The notes under the pieces were generated by a model. The model saw only the letters and a list, made by a program, of their open reading frames with translations. It had not been told where the DNA came from and did not search any database. A stretch of 64,000 nt of DNA from assembly GCA_034376725.1 (NCBI GenBank), contig JAXMJH010000086.1, positions 1 to 64,000 of the forward strand, read 5' to 3'. Positions 1 through 7,265 of the stretch are shown here, in pieces. Origin of the DNA: UBA11164 sp034376725. Its GTDB lineage: Bacteria; Pseudomonadota; Gammaproteobacteria; Xanthomonadales; Xanthomonadaceae. The position numbers were made by a program, and so were the translations under genes. Position 1 is the first letter of the stretch; each line of letters starts with the position of its first letter.

Positions 1-640
1 GCGCGCCGGCCGGCGGCTCGCCCTTCGCGAACAGGTTTTCCTTCAGCCCGTGCGTGTGCGGCAGGTGGTCCACATAGGGCAGCAGGGCGCCGAACTGCTT
101 GCGGTTCGGCCCGATGCCGCCGACCGACATGCCGCCGAAGCCGACGCCGTGGTAGCCCCTCTCGCGGCCGATGAACCGGGTGCGCTGGCCTTCGCCGCGG
201 GCACGGTGATAGGCGAGCGCGATCTTGAGCGCGGTATCGACCGATTCCGACCCGGAGTTGGTGTAGAACACCCGGCTCAGCGGAGCCGGGGCGATCTCGG
301 CCAGCCGCTCGGCCAACTCGAAGGCCAGCGGATGGCCCATCTGGAAGCTGGGTGCGTAGTCCATCTCGGCGATTTGCTTCTGCACCGCTTCGACGATCCT
401 GCTGCGGCCGTGGCCGGCATTGCAGCACCACAGGCCGGCGGTGCCGTCGAGAATCTCCCGGCCGTCGACGCTGCGGTAATGCATGCCCTTGGCGCCGTTG
501 AGCAGGCGCGGGGTGGCCTTGAACTGCCGGTTGGCGGTGAACGGCATCCAGTAGGCGTCGAGGTGGGCGGGTGCAGGCTCGGTCAGGCCGGTGGCCTGAT
601 GCGGCTGCGGGGCGGAATGGACGGAAGATGGGGCGTTCAT
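1..640 (-). CDS. omega-amino acid (beta-alanine):pyruvate aminotransferase, 3' end outside window
   Basis: Class III PLP-dependent aminotransferase; only about 213 N-terminal residues are present, because the gene runs off the left edge. The start is the ATG at 640-638. The visible part has the family's N-terminal layout: a DAYWMPFTANRQFK segment near residue 27, DGTAGLWCCNAGHGR at the active-site entrance, FQMGHPLAFELAERLAE, and TNSGSESVDTALK, which binds the PLP phosphate. This resembles beta-alanine/omega-amino acid:pyruvate transaminases more than ornithine or acetylornithine enzymes. The PLP lysine lies outside the window and cannot be checked. The gene is divergent from puuR and shares its operator-rich spacer, so it probably removes amino groups from beta-alanine, GABA or diamines during polyamine breakdown. 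The exact substrate is inferred. Confidence 0.88.
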   Translation of the reverse strand, partial: MNAPSSVHSAPQPHQATGLTEPAPAHLDAYWMPFTANRQFKATPRLLNGAKGMHYRSVDGREILDGTAGLWCCNAGHGRSRIVEAVQKQIAEMDYAPSFQMGHPLAFELAERLAEIAPAPLSRVFYTNSGSESVDTALKIALAYHRARGEGQRTRFIGRERGYHGVGFGGMSVGGIGPNRKQFGALLPYVDHLPHTHGLKENLFAKGEPPAGA

Positions 641-701
641 GAGGGCTCCTGCGGTCAAGCGCGACGCGACGATGGATTACCAGAAGCAAAACGCTAACAG
701 T

Positions 702-781
702 GTTGAATAAACTTTACAAGATTCCGCAACTCACGGCGTTTATTTGACCGCCACTGCGCATAGTGTTAAATATTTCGCAAC
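702..781. promoter_or_regulatory. divergent promoter region of puuR with candidate PuuR operators
   Basis: The spacer between the aminotransferase and puuR holds three related AT-rich elements: GTTGAATAAAC at 702-712 (running on to CTTTAC at 717), the reverse complement of GTCAAATAAAC at 738-748, and GTTAAATATTT at 765-775. A plausible sigma-70 promoter for puuR is TTGACC at 744-749, a 16-nt spacer, and TTAAAT at 766-771, so the elements overlap both hexamers. PuuR proteins are known to repress their own locus. That these elements are PuuR sites is inference from position and recurrence. Confidence 0.45.
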
Positions 782-816
782 AGCGGCAGCCTCCGCCGCG
801 CTTCTGGAATCCGACC

Positions 817-1365
817 ATGGACATCGGTGCGCGTCTGCACACCATCCGCAAGGCCCGTGGCCTGAGTCAACGCGAGTTGGCCAAGCGGGTCGGCGTGACC
901 AACAGCACCATTTCCCTCATCGAGCAGAACAAGGTCAGCCCCTCGGTCAGTTCGCTCAAGAAGGTGCTGGAAGGCATCCCGATATCGCTGGCCGAGTTCT
1001 TTACCGCCGACTTCGAGGCCGGCAACGAGGACAGCCCGTTCTTCGCGCCCGAGCGCCAGCCCGACGTGGGCACCAACGAAATTCATTATTTTCTGGTCGG
1101 CAAGGGCCGTGCCGACCGTCAGATGTGCATCCTGCGCGAAGTGATGCCGCCGGGCAGCGACACCGGCGACGAAATGCTCAGCCACGACGGCGAAGAAGGC
1201 GGTGTAGTGGTCCAGGGCCGGGTCGAGGTCACCGTCGGCGACCAGCTGCGGGTGCTCGGGCCGGGCGAGGGCTATTACTTCGAGAGCCGCCAGCCGCATC
1301 GCTTCCGTAACGTCGGCGATGAAGACGCCATCCTGATCAGCGCCAGCACGCCGCCCACTTTCTGA
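817..1365 (+). CDS. puuR: HTH/cupin transcriptional regulator of polyamine catabolism (PuuR-like)
   Basis: 182-residue regulator with an N-terminal Xre-type helix-turn-helix (residues about 4-58, with GLSQRELAKRVGVTNSTISLI as recognition region) and a C-terminal cupin domain (about 100-180, with GDEMLSHDGEEGG and ESRQPHRFRN). Size and architecture match PuuR, which represses putrescine-utilisation genes and is relieved by polyamine metabolites. The ATG at 817 was chosen because it begins the HTH exactly as in the family; an in-frame ATG at 763 would fall inside the promoter/operator region. puuC starts 19 nt downstream, so the two are probably co-transcribed. The palindrome AGTCCGGACT lies between them at 1370-1379. 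The name rests on domain organisation and the surrounding Puu genes. Confidence 0.88.
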   Translation: MDIGARLHTIRKARGLSQRELAKRVGVTNSTISLIEQNKVSPSVSSLKKVLEGIPISLAEFFTADFEAGNEDSPFFAPERQPDVGTNEIHYFLVGKGRADRQMCILREVMPPGSDTGDEMLSHDGEEGGVVVQGRVEVTVGDQLRVLGPGEGYYFESRQPHRFRNVGDEDAILISASTPPTF

Positions 1366-1384
1366 AATCAGTCCGGACTCCGCC

Positions 1385-2899
1385 ATGAACCTGTCCAGCA
1401 CCAAGCCCACCACTCACGCCGACTGGCTGGCGCGCGCCGCCGCGCTCACCATCCGCAGCCAGGCCTTCATCGACGGCCGCTACGTCGATGCCGCGTCGGG
1501 CAAGACCTTCGCCAATCTCAGCCCGGTCGATGGGCGGCTGCTGGGCCAGGTGGCCGAATGCGAGGCCGAGGATGTCGAGCGCGCGGTGGCCGCCGCCCGG
1601 CGCGCGTTCAACGATGGCCGCTGGTCGGCGCAGACCCCGGTGCAGCGCAAGAAGACCCTGATCCGCTTCGCCGCCCTGATCGAAAGCCACGCCGAAGAGC
1701 TGGCCCTGCTGGAAACCCTGGACATGGGCAAGCCGATCGACGATGCCCTGCACGTCGACATGGCCGCCACCGTGCGCTGCATGAGCTGGACCGGCGAGGC
1801 GATCGACAAGGTCTACGACGAGATTGCGCCGACCGGCCCGGACGAGCTGGGCCTGGTGACCCGCGAGCCGTTGGGGGTGATCGCCGCCATCGTGCCGTGG
1901 AATTTCCCGCTGTTGATGGCGACCTGGAAGATCGCCCCGGCGCTGGCGATGGGCAATTCGGTGATTCTCAAGCCTTCGGAGAAATCCCCGCTGACCGCGA
2001 TTCGCGTCGCCGAACTGGCGATCGAGGCCGGCATTCCTCCCGGCGTGCTAAACGTGCTGCCCGGCTTCGGCAAGGGCGCGGGCGAACCGCTGGCCCTGCA
2101 CATGGATGTCGATGGCATCGTGTTCACCGGCTCCACCGCGGTCGGCAAGCACCTGTTGCAGTGCGCCGGGCGCAGCAACATGAAACGCGCCTACATGGAA
2201 TGCGGCGGCAAGAGCCCGAATATCGTCTTCGCCGACGCCCCCGACCTGGCCGCCGCCGCACAGGCTGCCGCATCGGGCATCTTCTTCAATCAGGGCGAAG
2301 TGTGCACCGCCGCCTCGCGGCTGCTGGTGCAGCGCGACATCAAGGACGAGTTCATCGCCCGGGTGGTGGAGGCCGGCCGCGCCATGCAGCCGCGTCACCC
2401 GCTGGAGCCGGGCGCGCCGATGGGTGCGATGGTCGACGAGGGACAGATGCAGCGCGTGCTCGGCTTCATCGACAAAGGCCAGGCCGAGGGCGGCCGGCTG
2501 GCGCTCGGCGGCAAGCGGGTGCTGACCGAGACCGGCGGTTTCTACATCGAACCAACGGTGTTCGACGACGTTCGCCATGATGCCACCATCGCCCGTGAGG
2601 AAATTTTTGGCCCGGTGCTGGCCGCCATCACCTTCGATAGCGAAGAGGAGGGCCTGCGCATCGCCAACGACAGCGTCTACGGACTGGCCGCTGGCGTCTG
2701 GACCCGCGACATCACCCGCGCCCACCGCGTCGCCCGCGCCCTGCGCGCCGGCAGCGTATGGGTGAACTACTGGGACGGCGGCGACATGACCGCCCCCTTC
2801 GGCGGCTACAAGCAATCCGGCAACGGCCGCGACAAGTCCCTGCACGCCTTCGACAAATACACCGAACTGAAGGCGACCTGGATCAACCTGAAGGCGTGA
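1385..2899 (+). CDS. puuC: gamma-glutamyl-gamma-aminobutyraldehyde dehydrogenase (PuuC-like)
   Basis: 504-residue NAD(P)-dependent aldehyde dehydrogenase. It would oxidise gamma-glutamyl-gamma-aminobutyraldehyde, the PuuB product, to gamma-glutamyl-GABA in the cytoplasm. The ALDH signature is intact: PWNFPLLMATWKIAPAL in the cofactor fold, general base Glu at about residue 272 (MECGGKSP) and catalytic Cys at about 307 (NQGEVCTAASR). The N-terminal extension and ITRAHRVARALRAGSVWVN near the C-terminus are typical of the PuuC/KauB group, which also accepts related aminoaldehydes. It follows puuR closely. Downstream is the low-G+C islet. The ALDH assignment is near certain; substrate preference is inferred from context. 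Confidence 0.9.
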   Translation: MNLSSTKPTTHADWLARAAALTIRSQAFIDGRYVDAASGKTFANLSPVDGRLLGQVAECEAEDVERAVAAARRAFNDGRWSAQTPVQRKKTLIRFAALIESHAEELALLETLDMGKPIDDALHVDMAATVRCMSWTGEAIDKVYDEIAPTGPDELGLVTREPLGVIAAIVPWNFPLLMATWKIAPALAMGNSVILKPSEKSPLTAIRVAELAIEAGIPPGVLNVLPGFGKGAGEPLALHMDVDGIVFTGSTAVGKHLLQCAGRSNMKRAYMECGGKSPNIVFADAPDLAAAAQAAASGIFFNQGEVCTAASRLLVQRDIKDEFIARVVEAGRAMQPRHPLEPGAPMGAMVDEGQMQRVLGFIDKGQAEGGRLALGGKRVLTETGGFYIEPTVFDDVRHDATIAREEIFGPVLAAITFDSEEEGLRIANDSVYGLAAGVWTRDITRAHRVARALRAGSVWVNYWDGGDMTAPFGGYKQSGNGRDKSLHAFDKYTELKATWINLKA

Positions 2900-3289
2900 G
2901 CGGCGCTGCGGCTGCACAAGAAGTTAGTACTTGGCGCGCCATGTCGATTGTGCTCGTTCTACTGACACTCGGATTGCGTGCTGGTTCGAGGCGCGCGAAG
3001 CGCTTGACACCCGATGCTGTCGTCAGTCAGTATCGAACAACTGTCTTGCAGAAGGCGTTAGTAAGGTGCACATTCAATCAGTATCGCTTCGGACATTGAC
3101 ATTGACTGGAAGCACCCCCTTGGCTGAGCGCCATGGCACTAGTGACCTATTGTCAGCCTGGTCTGACGTTTTATTGGCAAGGCAGTTGTCGAAGGCAATA
3201 ATCGAACGCAGGTTTAATTCACTGTAACGTGCGTTTCCGCACTGTTTAGAGGTTATGGACTGTCTCACGGAAGTTAATGGAGTTTGTTT
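2900..3289. other. 390-nt non-coding spacer at the left edge of a low-G+C islet
   Basis: No convincing gene was found between puuC and the next ORF. Base composition drops across it: the coding row 1441-1500 has 43 G/C in 60, while 3301-3360 has 25. The octamer CAGTATCG occurs twice (about 3027 and 3078). TTGACA hexamers occur near 3003 and 3100 without good -10 partners. The best promoter is at 3174-3202. No transposase remnant or clear terminal repeat was recognised. Confidence 0.5.
3174..3202 (+). promoter_or_regulatory. candidate sigma-70 promoter for the 3290 gene
   Basis: TTGGCA at 3174-3179 (5 of 6 to consensus), a 17-nt spacer, and AATAAT at 3197-3202 (5 of 6). This would give a leader of about 80 nt. 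The start ATG at 3290 is preceded by GGAG at about 3278, with 8-nt spacing. Confidence 0.5.
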
Positions 3290-4162
3290 ATGAATAAATA
3301 CAGTACCTTTGTTTTGTTCTTTCTGTACTTGATCGTTCCGAATTCTGCAGTTGCTGAGGATTGGGTGCTTTGCGGTAATTGTATTACTGACGCACAGTTC
3401 GAGTACGCCGCAATATCAGCGCACGGGGAGCGTCCAGGTGAGTGGACTTGGGCAGTTGCTAATCCAAATAGCGCCACTTTCAGATGGGTCAGCGTTGTTT
3501 ATACTCCGCCCGGCCAAGTTGTCATGGGCGAGACGGAAGAAAGCGGACTATTCGATAGCGGGCCTTTGTCAGTCATTACTACGGTGCCCTCGTTTGAGTC
3601 ATTAGGTGCGGTCGTGTCCTTGACTGATGGAGAATTTTCCGCAAATGTGAACGCTCCATCTGAATTTGAGAGGCTACAGTTCGAAGCCATCGTTTCGATC
3701 TCGCGAGACGTTGTTTTTTTTAGGCCTGTCGATGCTTCGGGTGTTTTCTCTAGTTTGCAAACGTCGCTGTTCGATTTCAAGCCGCAATTGGATCAGGCAA
3801 TACGAATCGCTCTGAGTCAAAGAAATCCAGCTTGGGCTCACAACATTAGCTTGTTCTCTGCTCTGAAGAGTTTCTTTGGTCGTGGCCCGACCGGCTGTCT
3901 TAATTTTGATAATGGTGATGTAGGCTGCTTTCAGATCAATTTCCTTGCCCCCGGTGCCTTGCTGTATGTGGAAGGGACTGCCAAAACCATTTCGGGTGAA
4001 GACATTGACGTAAGCGGCATCAGTGGAGGGGAGCGAATCGGCGTTGGCGTGCTTCTGGGTTTGCCCTCGGAAGGGCATGTGACTTTCGTCGTCCAACACT
4101 CTCGTATGCAGTGCGGGTTTGTAAACGGCGTGCTAAGCAACTGCATCTTTGTCGCTCAATAA
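3290..4162 (+). CDS. uncharacterised exported protein with N-terminal CxxC
   Basis: 290 residues, not recognised. The ATG at 3290 has a GGAG ribosome site 8 nt upstream. A classical signal peptide is visible (basic NK, hydrophobic STFVLFFLYLIV, cleavage near NSAVA-ED), so the mature protein is periplasmic or secreted. The mature N-terminus has LCGNC followed by TDAQFEYAA, then alternating beta-rich sequence (WVSVVYTPPG). Three further cysteines lie in the C-terminal third (GCLNF, GCFQI, MQCGF) plus one near the end, suggesting disulfides. Base composition is clearly lower in G+C than the flanking puu genes, which suggests transfer. It is followed after 14 nt by another unknown membrane-anchored protein, so the two are probably co-expressed. 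No function can be assigned. Confidence 0.75.
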   Translation: MNKYSTFVLFFLYLIVPNSAVAEDWVLCGNCITDAQFEYAAISAHGERPGEWTWAVANPNSATFRWVSVVYTPPGQVVMGETEESGLFDSGPLSVITTVPSFESLGAVVSLTDGEFSANVNAPSEFERLQFEAIVSISRDVVFFRPVDASGVFSSLQTSLFDFKPQLDQAIRIALSQRNPAWAHNISLFSALKSFFGRGPTGCLNFDNGDVGCFQINFLAPGALLYVEGTAKTISGEDIDVSGISGGERIGVGVLLGLPSEGHVTFVVQHSRMQCGFVNGVLSNCIFVAQ

Positions 4163-4176
4163 CAGGAGAAGTCACC

Positions 4177-4656
4177 ATGAGACGTTTCTTGCCGGTGTTT
4201 TTGTTTTCTGTGGGTGCATTTTTTGTGGGGGTGGCTTCGACTTATTACGTCGTTGTTGTCCGCTACCTGCCGGGCTATGGAGATATGGTCCTCAACGAGC
4301 TTAGCTCTCCGCTCGGCGAATTGTACACAGCCCAAGGGGATCCAAGGCCAAGCGAGGATACGCTTGATATGCTAAGGGTCAAGATGGCAGGGGCTGTGCT
4401 GCTGGCGACGACCTCATCAGGGCGGATGAAGGACCCCTTGAGTGAGGATCGCCTCGACCGGCATATCAACCTGATACTTGATCGGGATCTGTTGAAAGAC
4501 GTCAAGTCCATCGACGCGCGCGCGTCGGCGTACAGTGCCGCACAGTGCTGGCGGGACAGGGAGGGAGATATCGATAAATTCTACGAATGCGCATCAGCAG
4601 AAATCGGTCTGGACTCGCATCCGTCGCACGCCATCAAGACTGCATTGGTTCATTAA
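4177..4656 (+). CDS. uncharacterised membrane-anchored protein
   Basis: 159 residues, not recognised. The ATG at 4177 follows AGGAG at about 4164 (CAGGAGAAGTCACC). One N-terminal transmembrane segment (residues about 4-27, RFLPVFLFSVGAFFVGVAS) is followed by a charged domain of about 130 residues that should face the periplasm. That domain contains two cysteines (AQCWRD and YECAS) near the C-terminus. It lies 14 nt after the exported CxxC protein and shares its low-G+C character, so they likely form a two-gene unit. No catalytic motif was seen. Confidence 0.7.
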   Translation: MRRFLPVFLFSVGAFFVGVASTYYVVVVRYLPGYGDMVLNELSSPLGELYTAQGDPRPSEDTLDMLRVKMAGAVLLATTSSGRMKDPLSEDRLDRHINLILDRDLLKDVKSIDARASAYSAAQCWRDREGDIDKFYECASAEIGLDSHPSHAIKTALVH

Positions 4657-4840
4657 CGTAACCCGACCTCCTGATTGGCACTCAAGCGGCTGCTGGAATG
4701 TGGAGATGCCAGGTGCCGATCATTACATCATCAGTAGCGATGAGCGCGCAGGAGGCATGGTACATTTAATAGAACTCACCCGCGATATTGCCTCTGCCTC
4801 GGGGTGGGAGCCCTCCACGATCTCGGATGAGGTGCGCTGA
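4657..4840 (+). other. unassigned segment with an open frame, possible gene remnant
   Basis: In the frame ending with TGA at 4838-4840 the sequence stays open across this interval and back into the 3' part of the preceding gene. It reads plausibly as protein (CWNVEMPGADHYIISS, GGMVHLIELTRDIA). There is no good start or ribosome site of its own. It could be a decayed C-terminal fragment of a lost gene or chance. No similarity was recognised. Confidence 0.2.
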
Positions 4841-4869
4841 GGGGTCGGGGGTGATCGTTGTTTGGCTCC

Positions 4870-4900
4870 CGCGTACGATGCCACCCAGGTATCGTACGCG
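4870..4900. repeat. perfect 10-bp inverted repeat, terminator-like, at islet/phnA border
   Basis: CGCGTACGAT at 4870-4879 and ATCGTACGCG at 4891-4900 are exact inverse complements with an 11-nt loop. It lies 13 nt beyond the phnA stop codon (minus strand) and exactly where low-G+C sequence gives way to normal sequence. There is no U-tract on either strand, so it may be a weak terminator for phnA, an mRNA-stabilising stem or a relic of a boundary element. Confidence 0.5.
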
Positions 4901-4913
4901 GTCGCCTGTCGGG

Positions 4914-5258
4914 TTAGGGGCCTGTCTTCTTGAGGAAGCAGGCCTTGAGCAGGTAGCCAATGCCGTCGATTTTCACGTCGACTTCGTGGTCGCCGTCGAC
5001 CAGGCGGATGTGCTTTGCCTTGGTGCCCATCTTCAGGGTTGAGCCGCCCTTGGCCTTGAGATCTTTGATCAGCACCACCGAGTCGCCATCGGCGAGTACG
5101 GTTCCGTTGGCGTCCCTGACGGTGGTGGCGCCCGGCTCCGTCGGTCCGGCTGCGGCGTGCATCGGCCACTTGTGGCCGCAATCGGCGCAAACGTAGTTTT
5201 CGCCGTCGGGATAGGTGTTTTCCATGGCGCACAGCGGGCAGGCGGGAATGTCGGTCAT
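4914..5258 (-). CDS. phnA: PhnA/YjdM family zinc-ribbon protein
   Basis: 114 residues, the usual length for the family. The N-terminus is a zinc ribbon with two CxxC pairs (CPLCAMENTYPDGENYVCADCG, residues about 8-28). The C-terminal KOW-like/PhnA domain contains DANGTVLADGDSV, IKDLKAKGG and KAKHIRLV. The family was named for alkylphosphonate genes, but its biochemical role is not settled and no phosphonate genes are adjacent. It is the last gene of the minus-strand run puuA, puuB, hydrolases, phnA, but probably has its own promoter (perfect TATAAT on the minus strand at 5294-5289). Confidence 0.92.
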   Translation of the reverse strand: MTDIPACPLCAMENTYPDGENYVCADCGHKWPMHAAAGPTEPGATTVRDANGTVLADGDSVVLIKDLKAKGGSTLKMGTKAKHIRLVDGDHEVDVKIDGIGYLLKACFLKKTGP

Positions 5259-5288
5259 GTGCGGCGCTCCGAAGGAAATGAAGCGACG

Positions 5289-5294
5289 ATTATA
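5289..5294 (-). promoter_or_regulatory. TATAAT -10 box upstream of phnA
   Basis: The plus-strand ATTATA at 5289-5294 reads TATAAT on the minus strand, about 31 nt before the phnA start. No strong -35 is visible 16-18 nt upstream, so only the -10 is supported. An inverted repeat CGGAGC...GCTCCG (5316-5333) lies just upstream. Confidence 0.4.
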
Positions 5295-5404
5295 AGTGCC
5301 CGCCCCGGTTGTCTTCGGAGCTGACTGGCTCCGGAGTGGGCGAGCACCACCATCGACTGCCCTTGCTGCGCGGACGATGGCTCAGTGCGGGCTCAGTGCG
5401 CAGG

Positions 5405-7210
5405 TCACTCCCCGCTGCGCCAGCCCGGCCCGCGCACCACGCGGCCGGGCGTGGCGCCGGTGTGTTCGCCGTTGCGCAGGACCGGTGTGCCGTTGACGAT
5501 CACGTCGGTGACGCCGGTGGCCAGTTGCAGGGGGTTTTCGTAGGTGGCGTGATCGGCGACGGTATCCGGGTCGAACACCACTACGTCGGCGAAGTGACCC
5601 TCGACCAGGCGGCCGCGCCCGGTGATGCCCAGGTTGTCGGCCGGCAGGGCGGTCAGGCGGCGGATCGCTTCGGGCAGGCTGATGATCCCCTCGTCGCGGA
5701 CATAGCGGCCGAGCAGGCGGGCGAAGTTGCCGTAGGCACGCGGGTGGGTGCTGGATTGCAGGAACACGCCCTCGGGCGCGCTCGACTCGGCGTCCGATCC
5801 GAAGCTCATCCAGGGCAGGGCGATCTTCTGGCGGATGTTGTCTTCGGACATCAGAAAGTAGACCGTGCCGACCCGGCTGCCGTCCTCGATCACCAGATCG
5901 ATCATGGTGTCCTCGGGCGAGGTGCCGCGCTGCGCTGCCACTTCGGCCAGGGTCTTTCCGGTCAGCGGTTTGAGGTCGGGATTCTTGAACTCGAAGAACA
6001 GCAGGTTCTCCGGGCCGCCAGCGGCGAGATAGAGGTTTTCCCAGTCGTTCGACGGGGTGGATATCTCGCTGCGCAGGCGCTCGCGCACGGCCGGGTCGCG
6101 CATCCGCTCGACCCAGGCTTCCAGCCCGCCTTCCTGCACCCAGGGCGGCATCGCGGCGTCCAGCCCGGTGGCGCCGGCGGTGTAGGTGTACATGTCGGCG
6201 CTGATGTCGAGCCCATCGGCGCGGGCCTGTTCGATCCGGGCGATGACCTTGTCGAGCTTGTGCCAGTTCGACTGGCCGGCGGCCTTGAGGTGGTAGATCT
6301 CGGCGCCGATGCCGGCGCGGCGGGCAATCTCGATCAGCTCCTCGACGGCCTCTTCAAAGCGGTTGCCCTCGCTGCGGATGTGGGCGATGTAGCGGCCGCC
6401 GTATTCGGCCGCGACTTCGTTCAGCGCCACCAGTTCGTCGGTGTCGGCGTAGAAGGCCGGGGCGTAGATCAGCGAGGCGCCGACGCCGAGCGCGCCCTCT
6501 TCCATGGCCTGGCGCACCAGCGCGCGCATGCGGTCGAGTTCTTCAGGGTTTGGCGCTCGGTCTTCGAATCCCAACTCGTGAATGCGCACCGTGGTGGCGC
6601 CGATGAAGGAGGCGACATTGGGGGACACGCCACGCTCTTCGAGATGCTCAAGGTATTCGCCCAGCGTGGTCCACGGCACGTCGTAGCGGATGTCGTTCTG
6701 GCGCGAAATCAGATAGTCGCGCAGGGCCGGGTTGAGCGGGCCCATCGAGAAGCCCTCGCCGAACACCTCCAGCGTGACGCCCTGACGGATGTCGCTCAGC
6801 GAGCGGCCGTCCTCGATCAGCGATTCGGTGGCCCAACTGAGCACATTGATGAAACCGGGCGCGACCGCCTTGCCGCGCGCGTCGATGACCGTGGCCGCCT
6901 CGCCAAGATCGTTGCCGATGGCCACGATCCGGCCGTCGCGAATCGCCACGTCGGCAACGAACGGCTCGCCACCGGAGCCGTCATGGACGGTGCCGCCGGA
7001 AATCAGCAGATCGAATGCCGGCGCGGTTGCTTCCGGTGGCGAGTCCGAACCGCCGCAGGCGCCCAGCACCAGCGCCAGTGCGGCGCCAGCGGCCAGCCAG
7101 CGCCAGCGCCACCAACGCGGCCGCGGGCCGGTGGCTGCGCTGCTGTTCTGCTCGCGGTGCAGCGCGGTTTCGGTGTCCGGAAAAGGCCGCTGGCGGGTCG
7201 GTGTATTCAT
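5405..7210 (-). CDS. lipoprotein amidohydrolase of the N-acyl-D-amino-acid deacylase family, atypical metal site
   Basis: 601-residue amidohydrolase. A long basic N-region, a hydrophobic stretch and a lipobox (LVLGAC, Cys at about residue 52) indicate a lipoprotein, so the enzyme acts outside the cytoplasm. The family fold is clear: FDLLISGGTVHDGSG (about 67), VAPGFI (116-121), IRQGVTLEVFG, YIAHIRSEG, EIYHLKAAG, and the C-terminal GRGRLVEGHFADVVVFDP. The two His residues that follow PGFID in D-aminoacylases are replaced (PGFINVLSW), and the GNCG cysteine region reads GEGF; the later His residues in AHIRSEG and YHLKAAG are kept. It may belong to a variant subfamily with different chemistry. 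Substrate unknown. It lies 55 nt after the serine hydrolase. Confidence 0.85.
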   Translation of the reverse strand: MNTPTRQRPFPDTETALHREQNSSAATGPRPRWWRWRWLAAGAALALVLGACGGSDSPPEATAPAFDLLISGGTVHDGSGGEPFVADVAIRDGRIVAIGNDLGEAATVIDARGKAVAPGFINVLSWATESLIEDGRSLSDIRQGVTLEVFGEGFSMGPLNPALRDYLISRQNDIRYDVPWTTLGEYLEHLEERGVSPNVASFIGATTVRIHELGFEDRAPNPEELDRMRALVRQAMEEGALGVGASLIYAPAFYADTDELVALNEVAAEYGGRYIAHIRSEGNRFEEAVEELIEIARRAGIGAEIYHLKAAGQSNWHKLDKVIARIEQARADGLDISADMYTYTAGATGLDAAMPPWVQEGGLEAWVERMRDPAVRERLRSEISTPSNDWENLYLAAGGPENLLFFEFKNPDLKPLTGKTLAEVAAQRGTSPEDTMIDLVIEDGSRVGTVYFLMSEDNIRQKIALPWMSFGSDAESSAPEGVFLQSSTHPRAYGNFARLLGRYVRDEGIISLPEAIRRLTALPADNLGITGRGRLVEGHFADVVVFDPDTVADHATYENPLQLATGVTDVIVNGTPVLRNGEHTGATPGRVVRGPGWRSGE

Positions 7211-7265
7211 GGTCGCTCTCGCTCGTTTGTCTGTCGTTTGCGGTCGCCCTGCGAATGACTGTGGG

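Noticed and set aside
2900..3100. Integron attC-like GGCGTTAG near 3055
   Set aside because: Only the short core matches. There is no paired inverse core or attC-length imperfect palindrome, and no integrase.
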